This document shows positions 26,001-40,032 of a stretch of 64,000 nucleotides of DNA, one piece after another. Position 1 is the stretch's first letter; every line of letters starts with the position of its first letter. The stretch covers positions 1,054,001-1,118,000 of the forward strand of contig PVNU02004155.1 of the NCBI GenBank assembly GCA_003013855.2, in the 5' to 3' direction. The notes below the pieces were generated by a model. That model made no database searches and had not been told where the DNA came from. It was given only the letters and a program-made list of their open reading frames with translations. The stretch comes from Liriodendron chinense (lineage: Eukaryota; Streptophyta; Magnoliopsida; Magnoliales; Magnoliaceae). Position numbers and translations under genes: made by a program.

Positions 26001-29000
26001 CTGTGACTGGATTGGTGGTGCGAAACCACGATGAGTGATTCCTTAGTTATCTTTTCTACTTTTCTCTCTTCCTCAAGGTACTATCTTCCTTCTTTTCTTG
26101 TCTTTTCTCATTCTCTTCTATCAAAAGGTATTTCTTCACTTTTCTTTTTCTCTTTTTATTTAGTTTTATTTTCTTCTTTCTCTATCAATAACCAATCCCC
26201 TATACCCTTCTGTCTTCTTCCCCTTCCCTCTCGTGTTTTAATTCCCCTACTCAAAACCCTAAGTCTCAAAACCCTAATTCCGAAAATTTGATTTGTAAAC
26301 CCAACAATCCTAACCCTAACCTACCCAAACTCTAACAAACCAAGTGAACCCCTTTGAATTGAGAACAATACCCATGCTAGACGCAAGTTCTACCTTCCAA
26401 AGATCCTGATTATTTGGCATATATTGGATCTACATTGCGGGACTGTCATATGGCTTGAATTCAATCATGTTATATTGCTGAGTTTTTTAAAACTTGTGAT
26501 CGATTAGCATTATTTTGTGTTTTAAGTTGTTCTAGTTTATCCGTTTTTGATCTCATTGCATCATTCTAGGTTAGGTCATCCGTCCTGCATCACCCCAACC
26601 ATATACTAGGGAACATTCCAATGGCTTTGAACCCGGTTAAGCTCCTCCCGAAAGTCTTAAGCCTGGATAATTTGGCCCATAAAGTGAAGATAAACTCCAT
26701 GAATTACCTCCCACAATTGATTAAAAAAGAATGTTGCAGATCATCTGCCCATATCCGCATCAATTGTTTTGGGAGAATGCTGATCCCAAATGCCAACAAT
26801 TCTGCCAGATCTGCCTTCCAACTCTATACAATCCCATCCAAAATCAGGACAACCCCATAACTATTTGATTTTGACATCCAAAAACTCACCTTTTTGGTTT
26901 CTTGAACCACAATGACATCCACCCTTGTTGCTCTTGCCCCTCTCCAACCACAATTCTTTTCACAACAGATCTCAGACTTGTAATGTTCCACGGTAGAATT
27001 ATCGTCGAATAACCAGCATTCATTCCATTGCTGCCATGGCAAACTCTGCTTTGTTCTGCTTATTACTAATTTAAGATTCCAAGACCACGACTGCACACAC
27101 AACTACCCACCCACACAAAGTGTATTTTACTTAATAAAAAAAATATCAATTTATTTTATTTGTTTAGTGTGCACAAATCTAATTGATATTTGCTATTATA
27201 GACATGACTATCGGATGAGTTCCTCTCTTCTTTGATTTATTGAAGAATGCTCAAATCTTGTGTTTTGATTTCCAAAATAGGCATAAAGCTAGTACAAGAA
27301 TGACTAGCTTTCCTATATGCTGGGAACAAAGAAAATGCACAAAAAATTTGAGAAAAAAATGAAGAAAGAAAAATTCTCTTGTAGGTGTATTGGGCCGCGT
27401 CATGATACACAGGGGCACAATAACGCCAATACACCTGCCAATATCTGAACTAGCCTGTTTTTCCCCATTTCATGTATTGGTACTGGCCAATGCATATCCA
27501 ATACTCCCGTATCAGCTAATATGACACCAATAATTGGAACCTTTGTTCACTTACTGAGGCTAGTTCCTTTAATAGGACTGATGGCTGGTTCCTCTCAGGA
27601 TGTGGGTCTGTGTCTCTGAGATTGAATGTAATGGTGAAACAGGATTTTGTATGACCCCATTTAGTTGCAATAAGGCTTAGATAATGATGACAAGGATCTA
27701 AAATTACCAAACCTGAAGGTTTTTTCATTTATATAACATCACTTTTGACAACTTCATGTGTAGTTAGCAATCTTCCTTTTTCTTTTTTCTTTTTTCTTTT
27801 TTGTTTTTTTCATTTCTTTCCTTTACTTTCTCAAAATTTCGCTGGGGAAGGAATTCCAGTGCTGGCATTGGGTTCTCTTTCAATGGTATACAGGAGGTTG
27901 TGTGTGTTTTCTTTAGTTTCTGTTAATATAACTTTTCATTGCATGGAATGGTAGTTTCTAATCAAGGATCTCCATGGAAAACCTTTCCCTGTGATATCCC
28001 ATGAGACAACCATCATTTAGTTATTATTCTCTGATATCATCCTCTAAGGGCCAGTTTGGTTCGCGGGATTAAATGGTATGGAAATGCATTAGATGGAATT
28101 AACACCATCATTGCAATGATCGTATGTCTGGAAATACCATGGTATTTTGACCATCCAATCCCACGTTTGGGATCAAATTCTTCCTTTGAGAAAAACATTG
28201 TATTAAGTGAAACCTTTGTTTGGTGGACCATGAAATTGTAATCAACGGACCAAATTCACAACTAATGTCGATCACTTGTACAAATATGCGACTCGAATGT
28301 CATGTGTAATAGGATCATATGGATGGACAGGCATGGATCGCATGCATCAATGTGGGGCCTATAGATGTAGTGATTTTTGAAACCCAACAGAAATCCCACA
28401 ATATCCATTGTTGGGACTGGATGATATGATACCTGGATTAATCCAATCCTTCCTGTTGTTCCAAATGCCAGATGGAATTTGCATGGGACTAAATGTAATT
28501 CCATACCACCTAATTCCACCTGATCCCACATTCCAAACAGGCCCCAAGAGTACTAGAAAAAACCACGTGATTGGGCAAGGGGTCTAGCAAACATTTCGAG
28601 TAACTATTTCATGTAACGTCCTGTTTGCTATGCGATGTTTCCTTTACCTTTTCTATTGTATTCTTAATTTGATATGAATATCAAAGCAGACACTAGTAAA
28701 ACAAACTATTTGTCTTTCACTTCACTTGTCTTAATTTTAGCAATACATTTTGACTGTATAAGTGGATGCTCAATTATTGATCATGGTTTTGACACTCTTC
28801 TTATAGAGCGTGTCTGCATACATTTCTTTGTTTAAGAGTGTTCTATTTTCCTTTCATAGGTTATTCTTCGTTTTGAAGATATTCATGAGGTGCGTACTCA
28901 TTTCTCTAAGTTAAACGTTGTCAACTGCTTGATTACTTGAATGCATTGAAAAATCTTCCTCTAATGACGCAGATAAAAAGGACCCAACATGCATTTATTA

Positions 29001-32000
29001 ATCCCGCAATTACTATTATTCTTCGTATGGGTGCTGGTGGGCATGGTGTTCCTCCTTTGGGAAGTCCAGATGGTTAGTGATAAACTTTAATATTGCAAAC
29101 TCTCTTGAATTTGTTACACTTCACCATTCTGTTGGAAATAAGCCTGTTTTGTACTTATGTTTTCTACTTTTCCTAGTACTATCATAGTCATAATAGGTGC
29201 TTCACTGCTATCTCAGCCTTTTGAAAATATACTTTGGAGTAGTTTACGATTGGGGAATTTCATTAAGCTTTAAAATCAAATGTTTGTTTGTGCTTTACAA
29301 AAGCATGCATGAAATTTTAATTATTGACTATGCTTGTTCCTTACTCTTTATGATAACATAGTTGATCATATGACTTACTTGACCTGATTTTATACTAGAA
29401 GAGCCTAAAATAATTTTGGTTATGTTGGGAGTAAGATATTTGTGTAATTTGATTTAATCAAAGCCTGCTTGAACCAATTTCAAAATGGCAAACTTTTGGG
29501 GCTTGTCTATCTTAGCTTACTCTTGGTTAGACATGTTTCATTTGAACATAAAACAAGATTCCATGGGAGACGTATGGAGGAAATGGGTTTCTGTTTGTAT
29601 CCAACCTATCAGAGGTGATGACTATGGTGGAACTACACGAGTTTAGGGAGGTGGAGATCATTACTAATTTGAATATTGTGATGGACAGGGGAAAAAAAGG
29701 AAAACAAGGGGATTCTCATTTGTGAGGTTTGGGGATGATGACACAGAACACACCAATCGAAGAAGGAAAATGAAGTATAGGGTTAGAGAGACTGTTGTAA
29801 AGAAAGATTGGTTCAGGCTGGAGAGTTGTACAAGGGATGGAAATTTGACCCATCAGAGGAAAGGATGGGAGGTAGGGCATAGACTGGGCAGAGGAATGAA
29901 GTGAGTTAGAAAAAAAGATGGCATTGGGATTTATTCTATAAATAATTTGTTTCCATATTTCTCTTATGGTAATGGAATGCTTACCTGAGATTCTAACCCT
30001 GAGAATTTGTACACTACATTGGGAGAAGCCCTCATTCTACTTATAATTGAAGAGAAGGTTCCATTATATATAGTGAATTGATACCCTGGCTTCACACAGT
30101 TGTTGTGGTTAACAATAACATACTGGGAAAGAGGGTTGAGGAGACCTGAAACAGTAAGAACACAATAGTGGAAGGAGAAGGCAGGAACAAAGTTCCATGG
30201 GTAAAAGAGGTGAGGGGCTCAAAGCCAATGAAGGTGGAGGCTGTTCAATAAATGCATAGAGTTCAGGAAAAGTGATTGGTGGCTTCTCTAACTAGTAAAG
30301 TGTTGTTTATCTTGAGGTGGTGTCAACCTGGGAGGATCTTAGATGGGGGCACAAATGTAAAACTTTATGATACTAGGACTGAACTGCTAAAAAATCTGGA
30401 TTGAAATGGCATAAGAGGAAGATATATGCAAGTTGTTGTTGTGACAGAATATCTTCTACGATGCTCTGATTAGAAACCTGTACCACTGGTCCGATTTTAG
30501 GAAGGTGGTTAGCCTGGTTAACTTGGTACTCGCCTGAGTCAACCAAGCAAGGTCATTATTTAGGTGACTGGGTTGGGAAAAGTGTGCTTATGTTAGTTTC
30601 AGGGTGACTTAGCTTGGCTTGTCACTGAATGGGAGTTAGGATAGAATGTGGATCCCTGAATGACAATTTTTTTTTATTGGTTGGAGGGCTGGGAGGTGTA
30701 TTAGACTCTTCTTGACTAACACCGCTATTTTATTAATATAATCAGAAGAGATGATGCTCTCATACAAAGATGAAATGTGTATTAATCTCTCTTGACTAAC
30801 ACCACTATTTTATTAATACAAGGGAGTATGGTGCTCTGCAGGACTATTCACCACAACATATATTATTCTCTACAGTAAGATGGTCGCCGATATAGAATGC
30901 AATAGGTTGAGCTTGTAGTGATAATGACCATGGGTTTTGGGTGTCAAATTTCAAATCAGCCTGTGAAGCATCGCATAAGAGGGGTTAGCACTGGAAACCA
31001 AGGAGAGCAGGAAAGGGGTAAAAATAATTGTGTAGAAAAGGCAGGGTTTCCATTTGTGAAATGGGATGGAAGGAGTTTTGTTTCCTTTAGTCGGAGTTTC
31101 TTTTCCTTTAGTCAGGGATTTCTGACAGTGTTAATATTAGTACGAACTCTCACTCTCGCTCCCACTTCCTACCTATATATGCTTGTTTACATTTTGAAAG
31201 AGATGCTTCTCTACTCCCCTACCTGAATTTGTTGCCACTTCTCTTCATGTTTCGTGCAACTATAGATCATCCACGTAAAATAAATGAATGGGGACTTAGA
31301 AATCTACCTTGTGAATTTATGTATTGATATGCATACACATGCTTACACAAATATATGCCTATATGGGGAATCTACTTTAGCTGAAGCATCCATCAAACAA
31401 AGTGACCGATCATATTAAAATTTGAGGTCACAACCATCGTCTGAAAACCAGGAAGTCGGATTCGACTCAGTCGATCAATGAGTTGAGATTTGAACGAGTC
31501 GACCAGGTGACTTGGATGAGTCTTGTAAATTTGACCAGGTTTAACATATCTTTAGTTTTTGCAATGTTAGCACCAACTCAAACCTCATCCTCAAGGGGTG
31601 TGAAGCCATTGCATGACCAGTTGAGAAAGGTGAGGAATGGTCTACTGGTAAAGGGAGTGGACCATTGGAATAATGGAGGGCCCCTAGTGCATAGCATCAG
31701 TTGTTCGAGGAGGGTAATCTGTGTCTATAATGAAGGTTGATACGGTCAATTTTGGTATATTTCTCTTTGAGTATTGGTGATCTGAACAGTACATATGGTG
31801 TCATGCGTTAGGTTTGAACTATCCATCTGGTGGGTCCTACATGGGGTGTCCATAAGTCAAAAGTCACACTGATAGGACAGCCCTAACTATCTGATCGAAG
31901 GCCTACCAACTAATGTTTTTAAATGGAACAAGAAAAACAATTCACTTTAATAGGAAATAAATGGCCTTTGATTGGAAGACCTAGATCGTCATCATCCAAT

Positions 32001-35000
32001 AGTTTGTGATTTTCTTAAGCGACAGGAATCTAAATGCCAAGGGCCAACCTGACAAACCATTCGGTTCTAACTCTAGGAGTACAATTTTTTAATTTTTTAA
32101 ATTTTTATTTTTTTTAATCAATAACCGTTTTTATCTCTGATAAGGATAGAAAGGCTTGGCCCTTTGCTTTTTATATCAGAGAGGTGGCCAATGTGTGGGC
32201 CCCTTAGCCACATGAGGTTCTCTTTAACACATGGGAAATGGGTGTAGGCTCTATCAAAATTCCTTATGTGTGTATTTATGCTAAAAGCAAAGGGGGCAAA
32301 AAAGTACAAGTATCAATTCTTTGGACAAACACATACCATAAGATCAGTGCAGATACGAAAAGGAATTTGACAGTTAACACATTGAACAATAAAAGTTGGC
32401 AATTCATATCTACAGATCTTGCACAATTCCTTTGAAGAAGTGTACTTTTGTTTGAATCTCAATTCTTTTACCGGTCTAGCTTTGATTGTTGCAAGTTGCA
32501 GGCTTTCAAAGGAGGAGGAGATTATCATTGACAAAGAAGATTAATAGATAAAGAATTGAAAGTCAATAAAATGACAGAGACCAGAGTCTTAGTTTGTAGA
32601 TGTGGGGCCCATGGTTGGTCTATCCAAGCCATTGATCTGATGGCCCCCATCATTGGTGGACCATTCCCACGAAATCTCCCAAATTGGAAGATCGTAGTCA
32701 TCATATTTTTGTCTTTCCCCTGGTGAATGTGGTTTGTTCATACATTTCTTTTTAACCATGCAGTTGCATGCAACAACGGGAAGGCTAGAGTTGACAAATT
32801 GAGAGGATATTTTGGGAATGGTCCATCCATGATGGGGGCCGTCAGACCAATGGCTTGGATAGACCATCCATTGGCCCCACATCTAGAAACCAAGTTCCAA
32901 ACAGGGAAGCTCCCTTATGATAGGGAACTCGGCCTCTAGAGACTATTGTAAAAGTAAACAAAACTTGTTCACCTAAAACAAGAACTGCTCTTGATTAAGC
33001 AATTTTATAAGACAAATTGACTTGGCTGAGTTTTCATGGCTCGGTGGATTGGCCAAGTCAATACAAAACTTGGCCAATTTTTGTGTAGGACTGATGCATA
33101 GTATGAATCAGCCTTTTTTTTTTTCGATCCGAGTCAACTCACCAAGTTTTAAACAATGGTCACAATGAAGTTGAAAATATGATCCTATTTTTTAGGCTAT
33201 TTTCCTGTTATGCTTTTATTTTGAAATTCTGAATAATTTATTGATAGGTATGCAAGCATGGTTTTTTTTTTTTTTATCCTACTAGAATAGCCATGTTACA
33301 GTGATGGATACTTTTGATATAATTGGAAAATTGTTTATATGGGTATGATTTCCACTTGTCCATTTCTCAGGTAGAGTCAGATATAAATTTGCATCATTTT
33401 GGAACAGAAATCATGCATTAAGAGCTCTACAACGTGCATTAAAGAACTTCCGAGACATGGAAGAAGCTGAAAAGAAGGTATATTCCTTTCTTTATTTTCA
33501 TAATGCATGTTGCCTCAAATATTATTGCTTATAGACTTGTTTTACGTTAAAAAATGTAAGGGTAATTTGGTGAGCTGATGTTTTATGGATGACAAAATTA
33601 GGAAGTGACATGAAACTTGATGTATACGCAGGTTAATACAATTATTGATTCTTCTTCTTCTTCTTCTTGGGTCTAAATCTTGTTAGTTGCCTATAAAACT
33701 TTTAGTAGTGGTGGCAGATGATTTTGAACATATGCACTCTTACACTAAGTAGAATTTGTGAATTTTAGCTTTTCTGGAGCCTCCGCTTTGTTTCTTCTTT
33801 GAAATCCTTGCCGATCATGTCATTGTTCATATTTAACTTGTATCGAAATGTGCGCATGTTTTCTTTGGTTTCTTTTCAACCTTATGCAATTTTGGAGCTG
33901 GTACTGCAAGTCATACAACCTTATGCCTTATGATTTTCAGTTTTTCTGTGCTGATTTAATACTTGGAAAGAAGAGATCCATACTATGTCCACTTCTTGTT
34001 CTTCATGGAAATGTAGGAGAAGGCACAGTCTGAATTGCGTGCACAGAGCAGCTCTGTAAGAGGTACCAGAAGGCAGAAAAAAACTCCTGAAGATAATGCT
34101 CCCAAGATTGAAAAGTTCCAAGCTTTCATCAAAGAAGAAGTTCTAGTTGGTATTGTAAATGTACGTATCCCTTGTCCTTTTCGGTTGAATTGTTGCAAAG
34201 TATCAATTTTCTTTCTCATGAGTCTGCTATCTTTCACCCCAGGATGTTTTCCCTTGCACAGCTGAGCAGTTCTTTAATATATTACTAAGTGACGATTCAA
34301 AGTTTATACAGGAGTACAGGGCAGCACGAAAGGATACTAATCTTAATGTAAGTGGTACATCAACCTCTAAGGTTATATATTTGTGGGGACCTTCTTTTTG
34401 TTCAGCAATAATTATTCAACATTGTTGGAATTTTTTAATGTGTCCCTGCTATCTGTTTGGATGGTTGCAATTCTCTGACATGTAGGTTGCTGGTGCGTTT
34501 AGTAAATTCGTCTCTTTGCACAACAAAAACCACCCAATTTTCTACCATTATCTCTCTATAGAAAAAGTAGACCCTTTCTTGCGGCCGTTCAAACTACTAA
34601 AACTCATCTTCAAAAATCACGGACAAGCCCTATTGTTTTGCATCCGTTCTTTCAGAATATGCCAGGAGTATTTCACATTTGAAAAATTATTTTTATTAGC
34701 TATTGACCAGAAGATGGAAATATTATTATTAAAAAAAGGCACTGCCCAGTGGTACTCTTTTCTGACCCACCATTTTCAGAGTCCAGGCAGTTATGTGCTT
34801 GCCTTTCTTGAATATGGTGAACATGTGATTCTCTAACTCTTTTAGGTTGAGAGTTAGCGAGACCCATGTGTCTGCATGTCTATGCATGCATGGGTGGCTG
34901 TTTTGTATGTGCAGAGGAAATCCGTACAACCAAGGGATAAATGGTAATAATGTTCTCAGTGATTCTTTGAGTGAACTTAGGAGTAGCACTAATAGGTTAT

Positions 35001-38000
35001 AAGATGAGGGAAAGTAGATTTAGACGGTTTGGTCATGTGCAATGGAGACCAAGACCCGTGCCGGTTAGGATTGAGTTATTACAAGTTGAAGGCTCTAAAA
35101 GAGTAAGGGGAAGGCCAAAAGGATGTGGATGAAGGTAGTAAGAAAACACCTGATGACCTATGGTCTAACTACAGGTATGGCCCTTGATAGAGTGGAATGG
35201 CGGCACAAGATTCATGTAGCCAACCCCAATTAATTGGGATAAGGTTTAGATAATGATGATGATGATGCTCTCAGTGATACTTTCGTAGATTTTAGTGCAC
35301 AGTGACAGAAATGTACTTCAGCATAAATCAGAACAATATTAGATGAGATATTTGATTCCTGACTGATACCTGCATGCAGTAATCTGATGCTTTTGATGTT
35401 TATGTTTTTGTGGTCTCCAGTTGGGCCAATGGCATGCTGCAGATGAATATGATGGTCAGGTCAGAGAAATAACCTTCAGAGCACTTTGTAGTAGTCCCAT
35501 GTGTCCTCCTGATTCTGCCATGACGGAGTGGCAGCATGCTGTTCTGTCTGCTGATAAAAGAACCCTGGTACATTCAATTCTAGCTTCTAGCTTGTATGGT
35601 TTTCTACTAATGACTAGTAGAACTTTGACCTATTATATCCTCCTGTTTCAGGTGTTCGAGACGGTGCAACAGGCACATGATGTTCCATTTGGGTCTTACT
35701 TTGAGGTATCTAGAATTTCCTGAACTAATTTTTCTTGAACTTGTGTCTATTATGCTCTTGAAGTGAATGATTCTATCAAAATTTACTTCTTTTTTTCATT
35801 GAAAGTGTAACGCCCCGAATTTCAAAGCTCGAGTATGACCTCGATCTCCGAATTTCCGAGTGTCACTTTTGAAGCAGAAGCGTGATTAATAGTTTGATTA
35901 ATGGCACCAAAGCTAAAGCATATAATAAAACTAAGCAGTGTATATATATAACTGGATGTAAGAGGTGAAGTACTGTATCATCATGTCCAAAATACACAAA
36001 CACCCAAAATACTAGCCACACAACTGGGGCTCAGATACAAATTCAAAAAACAATATGGTACATGCTGAAGTCTCTAGCCAACAACTGTCCCCAGAACTGA
36101 CTAAGGCACCAGCGACTGGTCCTAACCCTCGGTCAACTGAAAGTAGGGAAACTCCTCGACCTGGTCCTCGTATGCCTCCTCCACGGCAGACATCTCTAAG
36201 ATACCTATGTCAATAGGGTCTGGTTGGTGTTTTAAAACACCGTCCCAGGTGGGAGTGAGTAGCTAACTTAGTGTTACTATTTCTCTAAGCTAGCATGTTA
36301 TCAACATAAGTAAATTCAAGTAATGACGCAAACACCACGCAAACAATTTATATATGAAGTAATAAAAAAAAAATGTATAGGTCTAATCAATGTGTGATTT
36401 CTGTGGTTTGGCCCAAACCTTCCTTAATTAGTGATTTCCAAGCAACAATAATTATGAAACCTAGAATACCACCATCGTACCAAGAGTCATGTGATAGGCG
36501 CGATTGGCTCATCACCAATGCCCTATGTCCACTGGCTATCTCGCCCCTAGACATGAAAAGTCATAGCCAACTGTAGACATTTTTGGAACATAGCTAGGGC
36601 TGTGCACCCATAATAACATTTTAGGATCGCCAGGGCTGTGCACCCAATAAACATTTAGAAACATCTAGGGTTGTGCACCCAAAAGTAACATTTTAGGATG
36701 GTCAGGGCTGTGTACCTAAATATGCTCAACGGAACACTACAGGGGCTCATCACCAGCATAGGCCGACAACACAGACACGGTATCCCATACCACCATGCGT
36801 AGCTCCTTGAGACTTTGTGGACGATGTTCCCGCTAGCGGTTATAAGTAGACTGCATAGTATCAGAGATTGTGGTATTTCAGGTTCCATCCTTAAGTGTGT
36901 AGCATCTATTTCACACAATAGGAATCGACTTCGACTCGGGCTAATCCGATGGATCGAGCGAACCTCGGCGTGACCAGCCTTGGGCGAAATCACCCTGGTA
37001 GCCCTAGTTGTGCTAGTCAGCTCGGTTCTGCCTCGGTCGACTGGATGAGTCAATGAATACCAACCCAAAGTAGGTTGTTTCATACGTGCAGTTGTCGATC
37101 ATCAATCCGAGCTAAACATCCGCAAGTCATGTTATTCAAGTATGGCGTAAATGTAACATATCGCCCTTACAATACTACAAAAGCAATTCCGCTTTACAAT
37201 TTGGCATTCTGAATATCATTTAACATGATCCTGCCATTCAAGCAATTCACCAAACACTTGATATGCATTTTGGGTATACAACCCATTTTGCCATATTTTC
37301 ATATGAATACCGAATTTAACATACATGGAATTTCTATAGTAGTTATATTAAAGTAAAGCAATACAAACATGCTTATCAATTAAATAAATAAAAAACGTAC
37401 ATTTATAACTACCTAATTCATTAATTGAAACTAATTTAGGCGGATAAAATAGTCCCCACCTTTGCGTGAGGTTCTACGTATCGAACTCGCCTATGAGACG
37501 TATTTCAAAACTGCATGAAACCCTAAACCTGTATCACAAGCATATGTGGTTTAGGACAAAAAGAATGCGTGGAAAATCGGTTTTCATCTACACAGTAGGT
37601 AGTCTTACCTCCAGGCTAGTATTTAGCAATCAGAACTGAATTCTGGCAGCGAGTCATCGATTTACGAAGAAAATGGCTTAAAAAGCCTAGAGAAAACTCA
37701 AAACTAGGGTTTTAAAAATCTGATTTCTAAATTTTAAAAGAATTTCTATTTATAGACTTTTTGGATCAAAATTGAGGCGGAGCTCGCAAACGCATGCTCT
37801 TAGCCTCATGGATAAGTTGTGCATTTCGGATTGTCGCTTTGACAATCTGATTTGCACACTTTGACAAGTCCACTACGTCGACTGTAATGCTATAACTTCC
37901 TGATCATTGGTCCCCTAACAAACAGTCTAGAGTCATTTTAAGAGTTTTAGCCGTGAATGATCCGATTTCGGGTAATCAATTCCATACATCGGATTATCTA

Positions 38001-39807
38001 GTTGGTTGCGTACGTTATTGTGTCTTATTTGGATTTGATCAAGTGTATTTATTTGTCTACTAACCGCGGTTAATTAATCAAGTTTAGTTAATTAGCGCTA
38101 AACTCAAGTACCTATTCGGGTTCCGTATGATTCGAAAATATGGGTTGTTACAGAAAGTGTCATCTTTCTATTCTTGAATTCAGAATGTGATAGGTAAAAG
38201 TCATGACGTGACAACCTTTGGATTAGTATGCAAGAAGGAAGAACAATTTCAGAAGTCATATGTTGTCTTTCTTCGTTTTTGTCTTGAAAACTTGCTCAAT
38301 AATGATGGCTTAGTTTCAAAGGATAAATACACTGGCTGAAATGAAGGGCCAAGGCAAGAAGACTGGAGTATCCAAGTCCATCTTCCTATTCACTCCACCT
38401 CCCTGCCTAAGTTGCGGTGTCTTGATTGGTGTTAAAACATGTTGAGTTGGTTCAAATTTCAACAGATTCATTGCAAATTACCATTAATGAGCTGATCTCT
38501 AAAATATTAGTTATATTTTTTTTTCTTCTGGAAAACATGCTGAACAGGTCTTTCCAAGCTTTTGAAGAATTCATCAATATCTTCAATGGATGCACCGATT
38601 TTTCATTGTATCTCCGATGGTTTGGTGAGGGTGGGTGAATGATTTCTGAGATAACAGATCAACAATTGTTTCTAGCTCTCCATTTATTGTCTTCTCTTGT
38701 TCTCTCCTCACATAAAGATCTCAATTATTAATGAGGACATCAGGTCCTTTCGAGTCTACCAGCAGCCAGCGCAGGAGACGAGCGATGCTCGTGTCCTTAC
38801 GGTTTGACGATGGTCTCAAATCAAAGAATTGAGAAGAATGAAGGCCTTACACATGGGGATCGAGCAAATTTTTGGAGGAAAAGGATTGGAAGAAGATCCA
38901 GAAAAACTGCCGAAGATTTAATAGATTTTGGATTCCTAACAGCTTTTCGACGGTTTCTCGACGGGTCTGGGCCGTTGCGTTTCGTAGATCCTATCGACGA
39001 CGTTGCAGTTTACTCGTTGGACAATTCAGGAGCCATCGTCGATCCTATCGACAAACCATTGACAAATTGCGCTGATTTGCACTGTTTTTCTATTTCGTTT
39101 CCGTTTTTTTATAGGAGTCTTTCTAATTACGTTTTAGGTTTCATAGGTTGTTTTAAGGTATTTAAACTCTCTTATTCTCATTAATAAGGAATGCTAATGT
39201 TAATTCAAATTAAGAAAACCTTTTGTGGTGCTTTTCGTGGAGAAAATCCTTGAATATCTTCCTCATCTTTTCACGATTCATCTACTCCTTCCCCATCTCT
39301 TCTCGCTTTCTCTCTTCTCAAGGTAAGCTCTAACCTTTCTTCCAACCTTCTTCCTTCACCAAATCTCTTTTGTTTAATCTCAAAATCCTAGATCTACAAA
39401 CCTAATTGAATAGTTTCAGATTTCCTAAGTTTTACCATTCCCTTAATCCAGAAAACTTACAATTTTCCTGGATTAGAGAATCTACGTGATTGATTGGACG
39501 AACCCGTACAAGATCGAGAGTTCTATCCCTCGCCGGATCCAATCCGCATCATAATTTGAAACCCATACTGCTTGTTTGTGATGAAAGGCCCTAATAATTA
39601 CTCGTTTCCAGTGTTATCATTATCGTATGATTTACGATACGAATCCCACAATTCGTATCGTACCGTACACTCATACGATTCATATCTTACCATTGAATCG
39701 CAATCCCACTTGAATCGTACGATTCGATAATCTCACTTGAGAGAAAGAAAATTGATTTTTTCTATTTTTTGTTTTTGGAAAAAAAAAAATTTACCTAAGA
39801 ACCCTAA

Positions 39808-39839
<32 letters not shown>

Positions 39840-39985
39840 GGAAAAAACAACTTGTCTCCTTCTTCTTCTTCACCTGCTGCTGCAGTAGCTACTGTGGTTG
39901 TGGCGCTGCTATGACTGCGGCGCTGCTGCGGCTACGGCAGTGGTAGCAACTGCTACTCCTCTTTTTTCTTCACCCTGGGGTGCGG

Positions 39986-40032
<47 letters not shown>

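Larger units (their letters stand above)
22930..26592 (+). mobile_element. Gag-only Gypsy derivative with two LTRs
   Basis: Direct repeats of about 1.1 kb (about 22930-24039 and 25452-26592) flank a 1.4-kb internal region. The left LTR ends CCTATGTCA, followed by TTGGTATAAGAGC, a mutated form of the TGGTATCAGAGC primer site. The internal region holds gag but no protease, RT or integrase. The gag and LTR ends resemble those of the Gypsy at 38750-52328, so it is probably a non-autonomous relative. No target duplication was identified. Confidence 0.78.

Noticed and set aside
36655..37083. A 142-residue minus-strand frame
   Set aside because: It lies wholly inside a solo LTR and shows no protein family.
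38724..38728. ATTAT as the secure left target duplication of the Gypsy
   Set aside because: ATTAT also follows the right LTR, but the sequence between 38729 and about 38750 does not align clearly with the right LTR start and does not begin TG, so the pairing is unproven.
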